DNA of 64,000 nt from Megaustenia siamemsis (lineage: Eukaryota > Mollusca > Gastropoda > Stylommatophora > Ariophantidae): contig JAVIAB010000102.1 of assembly GCA_032433765.1 (NCBI GenBank), positions 7,357,507 through 7,421,506 on the forward strand, read 5' to 3'. The position numbers and the translations under genes are program-made. This document shows, piece by piece, positions 11,246 to 23,029 of this stretch (its first letter is position 1; each line of letters starts with the position of its first letter). The notes under the pieces are model-generated. The model was given only the letters and a program-made list of their open reading frames with translations, searched no databases and was not told where the DNA came from.

Positions 11246-11374
11246 ATCTGAAGAAACACTTTCTGTCGTAGCGTACGATGTTATCTTGTTACTGTTTATA
11301 ATTTCTGTACAACTGTATCTCCAGACACTGAAAGGCAAATGTGGAAGGAAAGAAACAAATCTGTAACCATTTTA

Positions 11375-12870
11375 TTCATTTCTTTTTAATTTACTTTACT
11401 TTATTTTACTTTTTTTTAACTTATTTTATTATACATTACTTAACATTATTTTTTTTCTTTACTGTTACTTATTTATTTTACTTTATTTTATTTTATTTTA
11501 CCTCACTATATTTTTATTTATTCACTCGTTTTTCATTTATTTTAGTTTTCTTCTCGACTTGACTTGACTTTTATTTTACTTTACTTTAGTATTTTACTTT
11601 TTTTTACCTTACCGTATTATTGTATTTTACTTAACTTTAGTATTATACTTTACTTTATTTTACTTTTTTAAACTTTACTTTACTTTACTTTACTTTAGTA
11701 TTTTACTTTACTCTTCTCTACTTCACGTTAGTATTTTACTTATTTTACTCTACATTAATACTGTATTTTACTTTACTTTAGTGGTTTACTTTTTTACTTT
11801 ACATTATTTTACTTTACGTTAGTACTTTACTTGTTTTTACTTTACTTTAATACTTTACTTTATTTTACTTTACTTTAGTACTTTACTTTATTTTACTTTA
11901 CTCTACATTAGTGCTGTACTTTACTTTACTCTATTTTATTTTACTTTACATTAGTATTTTACTTTATTTTACTCTACTTTAGTACTTTACTTTATTTTAC
12001 TTTGCTTTAGTACTTTACTTTATTTTACTCTACTTTAGTACTGTATTTTACTTTACTTTAGTACTTTACTTTATTTACTTTACTATATTTTACTTTACTT
12101 TATTTTACTTTACTTTAGTACTTTACTTTATTTTACTCTACTTTAGTACTTTACTTTATTGTACTTTATTTTAGTACTTTACTTTATTTTACTTTACTTT
12201 AGTACTTTACTTGATTTTACTCTACTTTAGTACTTTACTTTATTTTACTTTACTTTAGTACTTTACTTTATTTTACTTTACTTTAGTACTGTATTTTACT
12301 TTACTTTAGTACTGTATTTTACTTTACTTTAGTACTGTATTTTACTTTACTTTAGTACTGTATTTTACTTTACTTTAGTACTTTACTTTATTTACTTTAC
12401 TATATTTTACTTTACTTTATTTTACTTTATTTTAGTACTTTACTTTATTTTACTCTACTTTAGTACTGTATTTTACTTTACTTAGTACTTTACTTTATTT
12501 ACTTTACTTTATTTTACTTTACTTACTTTACTTTATTTTACTTTACTGTATTTTACTTTACTTTAGTACTTTACTTTATTTTACTCTACTTTAGTACTGT
12601 ATTTTACTTTACTTTAGTACTCTACTTTATTTTACTCTACTTTAGTACTGTATTTTACTTTACTTTAGTACTTTACTTTATTTACTTTACGATATTTTAC
12701 TTTACTTTATTTTACTTGACTTTATTTTATTTTATTTTATTTTAATTTACTTTACTTTTTGTTTTATTTTATTCTATTTTACTTTTACTTTTATTTTACT
12801 TTACTTTATTCTATTCTATTTTATTTTACTTTTATTTTACTTCATTCTATTGTAATTTACTTTATTTTAT
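11375..12870. repeat. TTTTA/TTTAC low-complexity tract (1.5 kb)
   Basis: Degenerate pentamer array of TTTTA, TTTAC and TTTAG with a superimposed longer unit around TTTAGTACTTTACTTTA. No coding potential. Confidence 0.95.
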
Positions 12871-13615
12871 TTTCAGATCTGGGAAGAAATATAACTAAAA
12901 TATCTGTAAAAGAAAAAAAAAACACTTGTGTACAAATTAGACTCATTTTGCAAGTGCCAATTAACAATGAAGGAGGAGACGCCCATACGCTACCCATTTT
13001 TCCACACCAAAAAAACAATGTCTAATAATAAAACGCACATGAACATTTAATGACTCAACACTAGGGGCGGAACGCCTATTTCGCATCTTGGGAAAACACT
13101 CTACACTTGAAATGCCCTTATAGCACCCCCGAAGCTCCGCTTTGAGAATCACTGGACATGACCTCAGTAAACAATTTTCACTTCCGTTTATTTAGGTCAG
13201 AGGTTAACTGCGTATAATGGCGGTAATTTAGTTGGTTAACCAGAGGACTTTTTCGGTACAATTTTGGCCACAATGATGATGATGGGTATGAAAGGGTATG
13301 ATAGGAATACATGAATATTATTTACGAATGAAAGTTTATGAGATTAGTGACAAATAATTTAATAAGAATCACGGATGTTTACATAATTCTTAAGTGCCAA
13401 AAATAACAGGAAACGCAGCGAACAAGGAACAGCCAGAACTGGGTCGACCACGGACATTGTATCTGCACTCCTCGACACCAGTGACTTGACAAGAGAGGCA
13501 GTAAAGTACTAGCTTTGACCTGCTTTTATTAAAAAATATGTTTTTTTCATTTTGTTAATCTGGGATCATAGCCTATAATCGTAAATCGATGGCATTGATA
13601 CTATGAATGATAGTA
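12871..13615. other. Mostly unassigned; hAT-like terminus near 13140-13155
   Basis: CCAGTGATTCTCAAAGC on the minus strand at about 13137-13153 resembles a hAT terminal repeat, but I cannot pair it with a second end. Nothing else recognised. Confidence 0.35.
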
Positions 13616-14049
13616 GTAGTAGCCTCTGTAATCATTGTTGACAATTGTAGCCTCCGTCAGTCATAGTTGACTATAGTAGCCTCCGTCAGTCATTGTTGAC
13701 TATAGTAGCCTCCGTCAGTCATAGTTGACTATAGTAGCCTCCGTCAGTCATTGTTGACTATAGTAGCCTCCGTCAGTCATAGTTGACTATAGTAGCCTCC
13801 GTCAGTCATAGTTGACTATAGTAGCCTCCGTCAGTCATAGTTGACTATAGTAGCCTCCGTCAGTCATAGTTGACTATAGTAGCCTCTGTCAGTCATAGTT
13901 GACTATAGTAGCCTCCGTCAGTCATAGTTTACTATAGTAGCCTCCGTCAGTCATAGTTGACTATAGTAGCCTCCGTCAGTCATAGTTGACTATAGTAGCC
14001 TCCGCAGTCATTGTTGACTATAGTAGCCTCCGTCAGTCATAGTTGACTA
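13616..14049. repeat. 29-bp minisatellite derived from a retroelement 3' end
   Basis: About 15 copies of a 29-bp unit with TAGCCTCCGTCAGTCATAG and TTGACTA. The last unit runs without a break into the 3' end of the RTE fragment at 14050, and the fragment at 4830-5725 carries the same terminal sequence once. Confidence 0.93.
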
Positions 14050-14420
14050 TGTATTTTCCAGCGCCCCTAGAAATGTTATTTTTCTTTACTTTCGCCGTGT
14101 ATTCTCTTTTTCTATGAATATGTCTGCTTCTTGCATGAGTTGGACCTCTAGAGTATGTTTCCAAAGATTACGGTCTGCAGCTATTTCTTCCCAGCCTGCA
14201 GGGTTTATGTTCAGAGTCTTCATTACATTTTTATACACGTCTAGAAATGGACATTTTGGGCGCCCCATAGTCCTTGTGCCATCTCCTGGTTGTCCATAGA
14301 GTATATCTTTAGGTATGCGGCCATCTTTCATATGGTGCACGTGGCCAAGCCAGTGTTACCTACGTTGTTTGAGCAGCGTGTCGATGTTCGGGAGGCCTGT
14401 GCCGTGAATGATAACAAAAT
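14050..14420 (-). pseudogene. RTE-like retrotransposon 3' fragment
   Basis: Minus-strand frame has HHMKDGRIPKDILYGQPGDG, then R-P-K-C-P-F-L-D-V-Y-K, N-I-N-P-A-G-W-E-E-I-A-A-D-R and E-V-Q-L-M-Q-E-A-D. Better preserved than the related copy at 4830-5725 but 5'-truncated. Confidence 0.87.
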
Positions 14421-14649
14421 CTAAAACTATCTTTGCGACACGTATTATCAGTCCTAATGTATGTCGTGGGGCTCACTACAGAACCAGAGGGATAAAGGCC
14501 GCTTGGTCAAAGCAGTCACCACGACGTGTGAGACACAGGATTTTTATTTAATCTCTTATAGAAAAAAATTGTTCTGTCTACCGCGGATTTCGAACACCGT
14601 ACGCCAGATTTTCAGCCAGCGGAACTGCGGAACAGTGGTTATTTGGTTA

Positions 14650-14714
14650 TGGAAGGCCCCGGTATCACTGCAAACGAATTAAAATCCATAATTGCTCAAC
14701 CGCCAGTGCCAGCG
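14650..14714 (-). repeat. Fragment of unclassified repeat U1 (3' end)
   Basis: Complement reads TGGCACTGGCGGTTGAGC, then TTCGTTTGCAGTGATACCG and GGGCCTTCC, matching the end of U1 copies at 18950-19400 and 37292-37535. Confidence 0.8.
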
Positions 14715-15030
14715 TAATCATCCGAATTAATATCTCGTCTCCCAAACAAAGAAAGGTAACTGTAGTCCCCATCACAGCAGTGGATTTCCCCGCACGCCCA
14801 CGCGCTTCTCGCTGTGTAAATGATGACAGCATTTTGTCTAATGACGGAATTCGTTTTTTATTTTTTCGATATTGTTTCGTGGTGATTAGCTCTTATTTTT
14901 TAAAAATAATTTCTTCTTTCCTTAAAAGAAGAGAAGAAGGATGTGTGGAGCAATGATGTATACCTTCCGAGACTGATGAGTCTGAAGATGGAAAAGGATC
15001 TGGTCGATTCGGTGTTCGTAGTGGGAACAG
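14715..15030. other. No recognised feature
   Basis: Unassigned sequence with no coding similarity. Confidence 0.5.
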
Positions 15031-15405
15031 AGAATTGAAGGATTTGAAATGTGGACATATAGAAGAATAGGTAGAATTGGATGGAAGGAAAAGAAAACAA
15101 ACAATGAAGTCTTAAAACAATTAAAAATGAAAAGAGAACTACTAAACACAATTCAAACAAGACAAATGAGATCTTTGGGCCGTGTTAAAAGACACAACAA
15201 CCTACTAAAAGTGATGCTGGAGGGGAAAATACAAGGTAAAAGAGGTAGAGGCAGACCATGACTAACATTGACGAGCAACATCAAAAGATGGACAAATCAG
15301 CCTATGAAAACCTGCACCATCAAAGCAAGAGATAGAGCAGAATGGCGCTCCATGTTAGCCAACCTTCGTTGCGGAGATGGCACTCGATGATGATGAGTGG
15401 GATAG
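15031..15405 (+). pseudogene. Non-LTR RT C-terminal fragment (family R2)
   Basis: Encodes WTYRRIGRIGWKEKKTNNE, then V-L-K-Q-L-K-M-K-R-E-L-L and G-K-I-Q-G-K-R-G-R-G-R-P, with an in-frame stop after GRP. Ends ATGATGATGAG, the usual tail. Confidence 0.9.
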
Positions 15406-15414
15406 GCATGTGTA

Positions 15415-15675
15415 TCTATAGTCAATTATTCCCGAGTTGTGTTTTTAACCCTAAACTATAGTCATGAGTACACAAACATGAAAGATATCGCCATAGCTAC
15501 TTTTTTAGGTATCAGAGTTGGCCGTGTGCTCTAGCGTTTGGCTCTCTAAGTAAGGTACTGTTGCCGATGATTGGTGGTTCGATCCTGCTTCAGACCGTCT
15601 ATTGTTCTTTTTCCTGTTGTTGATTATTTGTAATTTTTTTTCAGTGCATTGTAAACATACATCTTGCCCTGAAAT
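15415..15675 (+). mobile_element. SINE-like repeat S3
   Basis: GTGTGCTCTAGCGTTTGGCTC, a GGTTCGATCCTG box B-like block, then the body TTGATTATTTGTAATTT and GTAAACATAC. Related copies at 25395-25565, 26680-26940, 27000-27255 and 27290-27470. The 5' part TATAGTCATGAG is also shared. Confidence 0.78.
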
Positions 15676-16679
15676 TATTCATATCTAAATTAGGATGTTT
15701 CAACATTTCAGTTATGACAAGACTATTTATTACACCAACGTTTCTACTCTAGTAGACCTTCGTCGGGAAACGGGATTTATAAATCACTTCTGAAAACTTG
15801 ACCTAACCAGCACCCAATATAGCCATTTATTTCTTGCACTTTGTCTAACAGCTCTTCGTTGGCTTATCTTGCGAAGACAATATTCCGAGAATGGTCTTTA
15901 TGGATGATATTATGATAAAAGGCAGTATATGTTCTTTAAGGTGCCATACAAGTTGGCGTGGGCGATCATCTATCTCCATATCACTTGAAACAAAGCAGAA
16001 AACCTGAGAAAAGTCCGAATGAGAGAACCAAATCCAAATTGTGATTAAAAAGAACATCGTTGAAGAATGAAAGAAGAACAAAGAACACTGTTTCAATTTT
16101 TCTTTATTTTATTTTTTTTTTTAACCTGGTTTCAGTTCCGCCTTTGACAACTGTAGGCGTGCCCCAAAATTCGCACGAACAATTTTGTAATGTTTACTTA
16201 GAAAGTCAAGGCCTGCTGACATTGCTTGTTCGCGTCACGTAAACATTTCTTTGTTTAGAATGACATCTTATTTCCATATTCAAAACTTGCGGAGAAAGAA
16301 TGCAGTAACAAAATTATTTAGCAGAAAGTTAGCAAAAAGTTAACAGAATCTACTTCTTCTTTTTAGTGTTCACGCATTAAGTGGGCATTGATGCGTCATG
16401 TCGCTAGTTTACGACAACGCCGCTATAGCCGTACCTTTCGGCCCGGAACATCTGTCTTCAAAATGAAGATTATTATACTACCCACGATGGCATTCAGGAC
16501 GACCCGGAAATGTGAATTAAGAGCTGCCCGTCGTTTTTACAGAGCGCGACACGTTCAGCAGAACAGTGTGACCGATCAAGATGAGCACTCTATCTGTTGC
16601 TAGGACGGGGGCTGTTCGTATATGGAAAAGCCCTATCTGCAGTGAAGCCATTTCGTTCTAAAATTCAGTCTATTATTAT
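15676..16679. other. Mostly unassigned
   Basis: Includes a CGTTTCTACTCTAGTAGACC-like stretch near 15750 that resembles the motif at 6095-6200. A GCCTTTCGGCCC-like block near 16430 weakly resembles U2. No gene recognised. Confidence 0.45.
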
Positions 16680-16942
16680 ATAAAATAAGTAAAGAGCCCC
16701 CGTCACGCCAAGTGGCGTATAGGGAATATGGTGTTAGTGACCATACATTTTACAGACCTTCAGTACATGATTTTTGGGGTAATGTGGTCGGTATTACGCC
16801 CGTGCCGCTTTACTTTCCCAGAAAAGAATCCGGTACCCATTAAAAGCCTGGGTGAACCCGGAAGCCGTCGGTTTGGATCGAACCCTACCTCTTGTCCTTT
16901 GTAGTCCAGTTCACTAACCACTGAGCTATCGCGGCTCCCAAC
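16680..16942 (-). mobile_element. tRNA-headed SINE S1
   Basis: Full-length reverse copy with intact box A and B. GTCTATTATTAT (16668-16679) and GTCTGTTATTAT (16943-16954) form a 12-bp target duplication with one mismatch. Confidence 0.93.
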
Positions 16943-17129
16943 GTCTGTTATTATCTTGTTATTATTGTTGTTATTGTTGTTACTATTATTGTTATTGTGA
17001 TTTTTCAATTTAACACTCAGGACTAAGATTTAAATCTACCAAAGTTGTGTGCTTAGTACACTTCTAGACGGATCGAGACGGATCAGAAATCTGGACTACC
17101 TATGCAGGGCAGGAGAAAAGGTTAACAGC

Positions 17130-17727
17130 TTTCATGCACGTTGAACATTCGCAAGATTATGAACATCAAATGGCAGGACAAAGTAACCAACTCTAATGTC
17201 TTACAACGAGGCAAATTCCCATCGATCATGGCAACACTTAGGATTCGTAAACTAAGGTGGTTGGGTCATGTAAGAAGAATGGCAAACAATGGTATTCCCA
17301 AACAAATATTGTATGGCGAACTTAAGGGAGGGAATGTGACCAAAGGGCAGACTGGTGCTGAGATATAAGAATGTTTGCAGGGCTTCCTTGAGGGAATTCT
17401 CTATCAGTGAAAGGAACTGGGAAAATGTGGCTGCGGATCGTACCACATGGAGAGCAAAAATAAAAAATGGCACAGCAACTTTCGAGACAGTGTTGATTCA
17501 GAAGACAAAAGCCGCAAGAGAAAAGAGACAAGGCCAGGTACCGCAAATACACCTTGCTCGTTCTGTGGATGGATCTGTCTGTCCAGGATTGGCAAATTCA
17601 GCCATGAGAGAAGATGTTCAGTAAAGCAGCACCCAGTATGAGACACTAATGCCTTACCAAACTACTGACTTATCATTGCTTGCTACCAACCGTCTGTCAA
17701 GACGCCAAAGGCCATATATATATATAT
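17130..17727 (+). pseudogene. RTE-like 3' part with Cys/His motif (family R3), longest copy
   Basis: Encodes R-I-R-K-L-R-W-L-G-H-V-R-R-M, then GIPKQILYGELKGG, then after a frameshift ERNWENVAADRTTW, F-E-T-V-L-I and the C-x2-C-x12-H-x3-C motif (CGWICLSRIGKFSHERRC). It ends S-V-K-Q-H-P-V and stop, then a 3' UTR ending in (TA)n. Confidence 0.9.
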
Positions 17728-17749
17728 AAGTGGCTACTATTGTTATTTA

Positions 17750-18392
17750 AAATACCAAAAACCACAAGTGGATATCAAAATTGAAGGAATAGACCTGGAG
17801 ACAGTTCAGAACTACAACTACCTTGGACATACTATAACCAGTGATGGAAAATGTACAACTGAAATAAACAAAAGAATAGGAATGGCAAATAGTAATTTTA
17901 ATGTCATGAAGAACATACTAACATCAAAACAAATAACACCAGAGCTAAAACTAAGAATAGCAAAATGTTACATCTTCTCAATATTCCTATATGGTGCAGA
18001 AACATGGACATTAGACAAGAAAACATAATAGAGAATTGAAGCCTTTGAAATGTGGATATATAGAAAAATAGGTAGAATTGGATGGAAGGAAAAGAAAACA
18101 AACTATGAAGTCTTAAAACAACTAAAAATGAAAAGAGAACTACTAAGCACAATTCAAACAAGACAAATGCGATTTTTGGGCCATGTTAAAAGACACAACA
18201 GCCTACTCAAAGTAATCCTGGAGGGGAAAATACAAGGTAAAAAAGGGAGAGGCAGACCAATTTAACATGGACGAGTAACATCAAAAGTTGGACAACCAGC
18301 CTATGACAACCTGCACCATCAAAGCAAGAGACAGAGCAGAATGGCGCTCCATGGTAGCCAACCTTCGTTGCGGAGACGGCACATGATGATAA
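17750..18392 (+). pseudogene. Non-LTR RT C-terminal fragment (family R2), longer copy
   Basis: Encodes YNYLGHTITSDGKCTTEINK (the Y-L-G-x-x-x-x-x-D-G motif downstream of the RT palm), then LYGAETWTLDKKT and a stop. It continues with YRKIGRIGWKEKKTN and H-V-K-R-H-N-S-L-L. An early stop and a frame break make it a dead copy. Confidence 0.92.
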
Positions 18393-18479
18393 TGACTATT
18401 GTTATTTCACGTAATGGACTGCTTGGAATAGTGTTGTTTTCATGCCTGTTGTAGTTGCTTAACTTCTTACTGGCTTGTT

Positions 18480-18650
18480 CATTCTACGATCGGATCTGTC
18501 TATCCATATTGGTAGATTCAGCCACGAGAGACGCTACTCAGTAAAACAGCATCCAGCATAAGACACTAATATATGAACAAACTACTGACTTATCATGATT
18601 GTTTGATACCAACTGTCTGTCAAGACGCTAAAGGTCATATAATATATGCA
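18480..18650 (+). pseudogene. R3 element 3' end fragment
   Basis: Short repeat of the terminal S-V-K-Q-H-P-A region and 3' UTR of family R3, ending CATATAATATATG. Confidence 0.85.
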
Positions 18651-18669
18651 TAAACTTTTATTAATATCG

Positions 18670-18926
18670 AGCCGCGATAGCTCAGTGGTTAGTGAACTGG
18701 ACTACAAAGGACAAGAGGTAGGGTTCGATCCCAACCGACGGCTTCCAGTTCACCCAGCCTTAAATGTGTACCGGATTTTTTTTGGGAAAGTAAAATGGCA
18801 CGGGCGTAATACCGACCACATTACCCCAAAAATCATGTGCTGAAGGTCTGTAAAATGTATGGTCACTAAAACCATATTCCGTATACGCCACTTGGTGTGA
18901 CGGGGGTACTTTACTTTTTACTTTTG
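18670..18926 (+). mobile_element. tRNA-headed SINE S1 (reference copy)
   Basis: Box A TAGCTCAGTGG at 18678-18688 and box B GGTTCGATCCC at 18722-18732 give an internal pol III promoter with 33-bp spacing. The body follows and the tail ends in TTTACTTTT. Flanked by ATTAATATCG at 18660-18669 and 18927-18936, an exact 10-bp duplication. Confidence 0.95.
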
Positions 18927-18949
18927 ATTAATATCGCTGTTGCTTAACA

Positions 18950-19400
18950 GGGGGACTTCCTTGTTGGGGATATTCCGGTCAAAATGCCGGATAGGCGGCA
19001 GGAACCATTGAGGCTCTGTTTGAAAAGTGTTCCTTGTTGTAGTTTCCTCATATTCCAAGTTCGGCTTGCTATAAGAGCTACTGAGTTTAGTGCCCTGTGC
19101 TCACCGTGAGTTGTGTTGTTGTTTTTTTCCGGATTGTGTTTTGATATTCTGATTGCTTACAATGAATGATGATACCGTATGACGAAGGAGAGTTCAGCTA
19201 CGTTCACTTTCGGTGCCGCTTGGCCTTATGCCTTTTGACGTGTGCTGTAGCTGCTTTAATGTGAACTGCAGCCGCCTTTCTTTGTTTAAATTATTCATTG
19301 AGATGAGTTTTAATTCAGATGATTTCGCTGGCAGGGGCGGTTGAGTAATTATGGATTTGAATTCGTTTGTAGTGATACCGGGGCCTTCGACTAACTATAG
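18950..19400 (+). repeat. Unclassified interspersed repeat U1
   Basis: About 450 bp. It starts near ACTTCC and GCCGGATAGGCGGC and ends in GATACCGGGGCCTTCGACT and AACTATA. A second near-full copy lies at 36830-37535 (split by a SINE); end fragments lie at 14650-14714 and 35143-35212. No open frame of note and no terminal inverted repeat seen. Confidence 0.88.
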
Positions 19401-19409
19401 TTATATCGC

Positions 19410-19540
19410 CAGTGTTATTGTTATTGTTATGGTTGTTATAATAATAGTGTTATTATTATTATCGTCATTGTTATTCCTAATATTATTATTTTTATTATTG
19501 TTGCTACAATTCATATTATTACTATTATCATTGTTGCTAT
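19410..19540. repeat. ATT/GTT triplet tract
   Basis: Imperfect TTA/TTG triplets. Confidence 0.85.
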
Positions 19541-19599
19541 GGTAAAAAAAGGACATCAAAGAAGCGAATGCACACAGGGACAACAGGCAGGAAGTGAAG

Positions 19600-19705
19600 A
19601 CTTTACGTGATCGCAAGAAACGAGAAACGATCGCAAGAAAACGAGAAACGATCGCAAGAAAACGAGAAACGATCGCAAGAAAACGAGAAACGATCGAGAA
19701 ACGAT
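19600..19705. repeat. 21-bp tandem repeat
   Basis: About four to five copies of CGAGAAACGATCGCAAGAAA. Confidence 0.9.
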
Positions 19706-19969
19706 AGGAAGAAAGATCATGGAATTGATTCCGTGGAGATGAGGAGAGAGACAGACTAAGGACGACATGAGAGAGGCGAATTGAAGCAGAGATGGACAGT
19801 GTGAGCCAGAATGAGGTTACGCTGCGAAGGATGGTCAGAAACCGAGCGAAGGGGAGAAACTTAGTTGTTGTCATACATGGCAGTATGTGATCAAAGAATG
19901 GAATAAAGAGGCAGAAAAGAAGAAAATTTTCAAAATATAATGATGAAGAAAAAGCAAAAATAGAGGGAA

Positions 19970-20435
19970 TTTAATAATAATAACAATAATAAAAACAACA
20001 ATAATAACAATAATAATAACAATAATAACAATATAAATAATAACCATAATAATAACAATAACAATAATAATAACAATATTAATAACAATAATAATAACAA
20101 TAATAACAATAACAATAATAATAACAATAATAATAATAACAATAACAATAACAATAATAATAACAATAACAATAATAACAATAACAATAACAATAACAAT
20201 AACAATAACAATAATAAACAATAATAATAACAATAATAACAATAATAATAACAATAATAACAATAACAATAATAATAATAACAATAACAATAATAACAAT
20301 AACAACAATAACAATAATAATAATAATAATAACAATAATAATAACAATAACAATAATAATAACAATAACAATAATAATAACAATAATAACAATAACAATA
20401 ACAATAATAATAACAATAACAATAATAACAATAAC

Positions 20436-20467
<32 letters not shown>

Positions 20468-21025
20468 TAATAATAATAATAACAATAACAATAATAATAA
20501 TAACAATAATAACAATAATAATAACAATAACAATAATAACAATAACAATAATAATAACAATAACAATAATAACAATAACAATAATAACAATAATAATAAC
20601 AATAATAACAATAATAATAATAATAACAATAATAATAATAACAATAATAATAACAATAATAATAATAATAATAATAACAATAATAATAACAATAACAATA
20701 ATAATAACAATAACAATAATAATAACAATAACAATAATAATAACAATAACAATAACATAATAACAATAATAACAATAACAATAATAACAATAATAACAAC
20801 AATAATAATAACAACAGTAACAATAATAATAACAATAACAATAATAATAACAATAACAATAATAACAATAACAATAACAATAATAATAACAATAACAATA
20901 ATAACAATAACAATAACAATAACAATAATAATAACAATAATAACAATAATAACAATAATAATAACAATAACAATAATAACAATAACAATAATAATAACAA
21001 TAAGAAATAATAACAATAAAATAAG
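19970..21025. repeat. AAT/AAC triplet array (about 1.05 kb)
   Basis: Long mixture of AAT and AAC triplets with few interruptions. The Leu-, Ile/Val- and Tyr/Cys-rich frames of 356-475 residues on the minus strand come only from this tract. Confidence 0.97.
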
Positions 21026-21154
21026 ACAAAGATGATGACAATGCTGATGAAGAAGAAGAAACAGGAATAGACAAATACGAAAGTAGAAGAAAAAAATAAG
21101 AAAACGAGGAGAGGAAGTAGAACAAGAAGACGAAAAAAAAAAGAAATTCATCAT

Positions 21155-21532
21155 CATCAAGCACAGTGCCTGCTGGCGTAGGTGATCATGTTTCTCCACA
21201 AATTTCGATCTCATTTCTGTTGTTGACCTTCTGCCAAGCCATTCTCTTAAGCTGTCTGTATTTTTCTCTTTGCTTCCCTCTATCTCTTCGTCCCTCAATT
21301 TCCCCAGTTGTTACAATATATTCCAGCTGTTCACTTCTCATTACTTGGCACAAAATGATGATTGTTTCTTCCTAATATTGGAAATTAGCTCTCTTTTTGC
21401 TTTAGCCTCTTTCAGAACGTTTTCATTACTCTTCTTAGCTGTCCATGGTATTCTCAACATTCTTCTGTAAAACCACATTTCTACAGACTCCAGTGATTTT
21501 CTTGTCTGTTGTCCTATTGTAAGAAAAAAATC
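21155..21532 (-). pseudogene. Non-LTR RT C-terminal fragment (family R5)
   Basis: Minus-strand pieces include ESVEMWFYRRMLRIPWTAKK, then S-N-E-N-V-L-K-E-A-K-A-K-R-E-L-I-S and the terminal S-L-R-E-W-L-G-R-R-S-T-T-E-M. 5'-truncated. Confidence 0.88.
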
Positions 21533-21794
21533 CCCGAACAATTTAACAGATACGATTTTTTGAGAACAATCTTTAAGTACGTCCACAAGATCAAATCACG
21601 TGATGTTTATCTGGAGAATTCGTCAGTGACGTCACATCACATGATTATTATAAATACCAAGCCTGCGGTTAATGTTCCCTTGTCCTGGTAACCCCAAGTT
21701 GTTCTTATCTGCCCCTGAATGACCTTTGAACTTGCAGCGAACGTGAAATGGCAAAAACGTGAAGGGCTTCTTAATGGACATCAGCATCACGTGC
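21533..21794. other. No recognised feature
   Basis: Short unassigned spacer between two R5-derived pieces. Confidence 0.5.
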
Positions 21795-21896
21795 CGTGAC
21801 TGCTGGCGTTGGTGATCATGTCTTTCCACAACTTTCGAACTCGACAGATATTTATCATTTATGTTCTTGACCTTCTGCCTTTCTCTTAAGCTGTCT
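21795..21896 (-). pseudogene. R5 element 3' end
   Basis: The + strand reads CTGCTGGCGTTGGTGATCAT and CTTTCCACAACTTTCGA, the usual complement of the R5 terminus. It continues directly into the 18-bp array. Confidence 0.85.
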
Positions 21897-22291
21897 TGTA
21901 TCTTTTCTCTTTGCTTCCCTCTATCTCTTTGCTTCTCTCTATCTCTTTGCTTCCCTCTATCTCTTTGCTTCCCTCTATCTTTTTGCTTCCCTCTATCTTT
22001 TTGCTTCCCTCTATCTTTTGCTTCCCTCTATCTCTTTGCTTCCCTCTATCTCTTTGCTTCCCTCTATCTTTTTGCTTCCCTCTATCTTTTTGCTTCTCTC
22101 TATCTTTTTGCTTCCCTCTATCTCTTTGCTTCCCTCTATCTCTTTGCTTCCCTCTATCTCTTTGCTTCCCTCTTTCTTTTTGCTTCCCTCTATCTCTTTG
22201 CTTCCCTCTATCTCTTTGCTTCTCTCTATCTCTTTGCTTCCCTCTATCTCTTTGCTTCCCTCTATCTCTTTGCTTCCCTCTATCTCTTTGT
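21897..22291 (-). repeat. 18-bp minisatellite expanded inside an R5 copy
   Basis: About 21 copies of TCTCTTTGCTTCCCTCTA. The unit equals the R5 coding stretch that reads D-R-G-K-Q-R on the minus strand, present once in other R5 copies (for example 43195-43225). Period 18 keeps frames open on both strands. Confidence 0.95.
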
Positions 22292-22439
22292 TCCTCCACT
22301 TGAGGAACGGGTGGGCAATTTTGATCTTTTGATGTCTTAGGTCTCATAGTAACGATTTAATTGTTCAGAGACCCTAGACAGCGACAGGTCGCTGAAAGTT
22401 GTTACCGACTCACAACTGATTTTTATATTGTCAATGTGA

Positions 22440-22504
22440 GCTAAAGCGGTCTTTCTTTCTTCTTTCTCTCAACACACACAACTCGACTTCAGCTTTAACT
22501 ATAT

Positions 22505-22536
<32 letters not shown>

Positions 22537-22586
22537 TCATTATTTATTTCTCTCAACACTCTACTCGACTTCAGCTTTAGATATAT

Positions 22587-22622
<36 letters not shown>

Positions 22623-22758
22623 TATTTATTTATTTATTTCTCTCAACACTCTACTCGACTTCAGCTTTAACTATATTCTTTCTTTCTTTCTTTCTTTCTT
22701 TCTTTCATTATTTATTTATTTCTCTCAACACTCTACTCGACTTCAGCTTTAGATATAT

Positions 22759-22790
<32 letters not shown>

Positions 22791-22860
22791 TCATTATTTA
22801 TTTCTTTCAACACTCAACTCGACTTCAGCTAAAGATATATTCTTTCTTTCTTTCGTAAAG
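22440..22860. repeat. Compound CTTT microsatellite with about 55-bp linker
   Basis: Five repeats of (CTTT)n followed by a linker with ATTTCTCTCAACACTC and CTCGACTTCAGCTTTA. Confidence 0.92.
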
Positions 22861-23029
22861 TTTCTAGCTAAAGCAGATATTTGTGTATGACTGATACTTT
22901 AGTAGTTAATGCCAGTAACAGAAAGATCACGACTGACAACCATGAGAGTTTCGGGACATGCCATTTTCCACACACACACATTTTTAATTTTCCGATATAC
23001 AGATTCTCTAATCACTGAAACATGTAATA

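Noticed and set aside
18670..18740. A functional tRNA gene
   Set aside because: The region has box A and B, but the acceptor and anticodon arms do not pair properly and it is joined to a repeated SINE body with target duplications.
19871..21298. Poly-Leu, Ile/Val and Tyr/Cys frames up to 475 residues
   Set aside because: Artefacts of the AAT/AAC triplet array.
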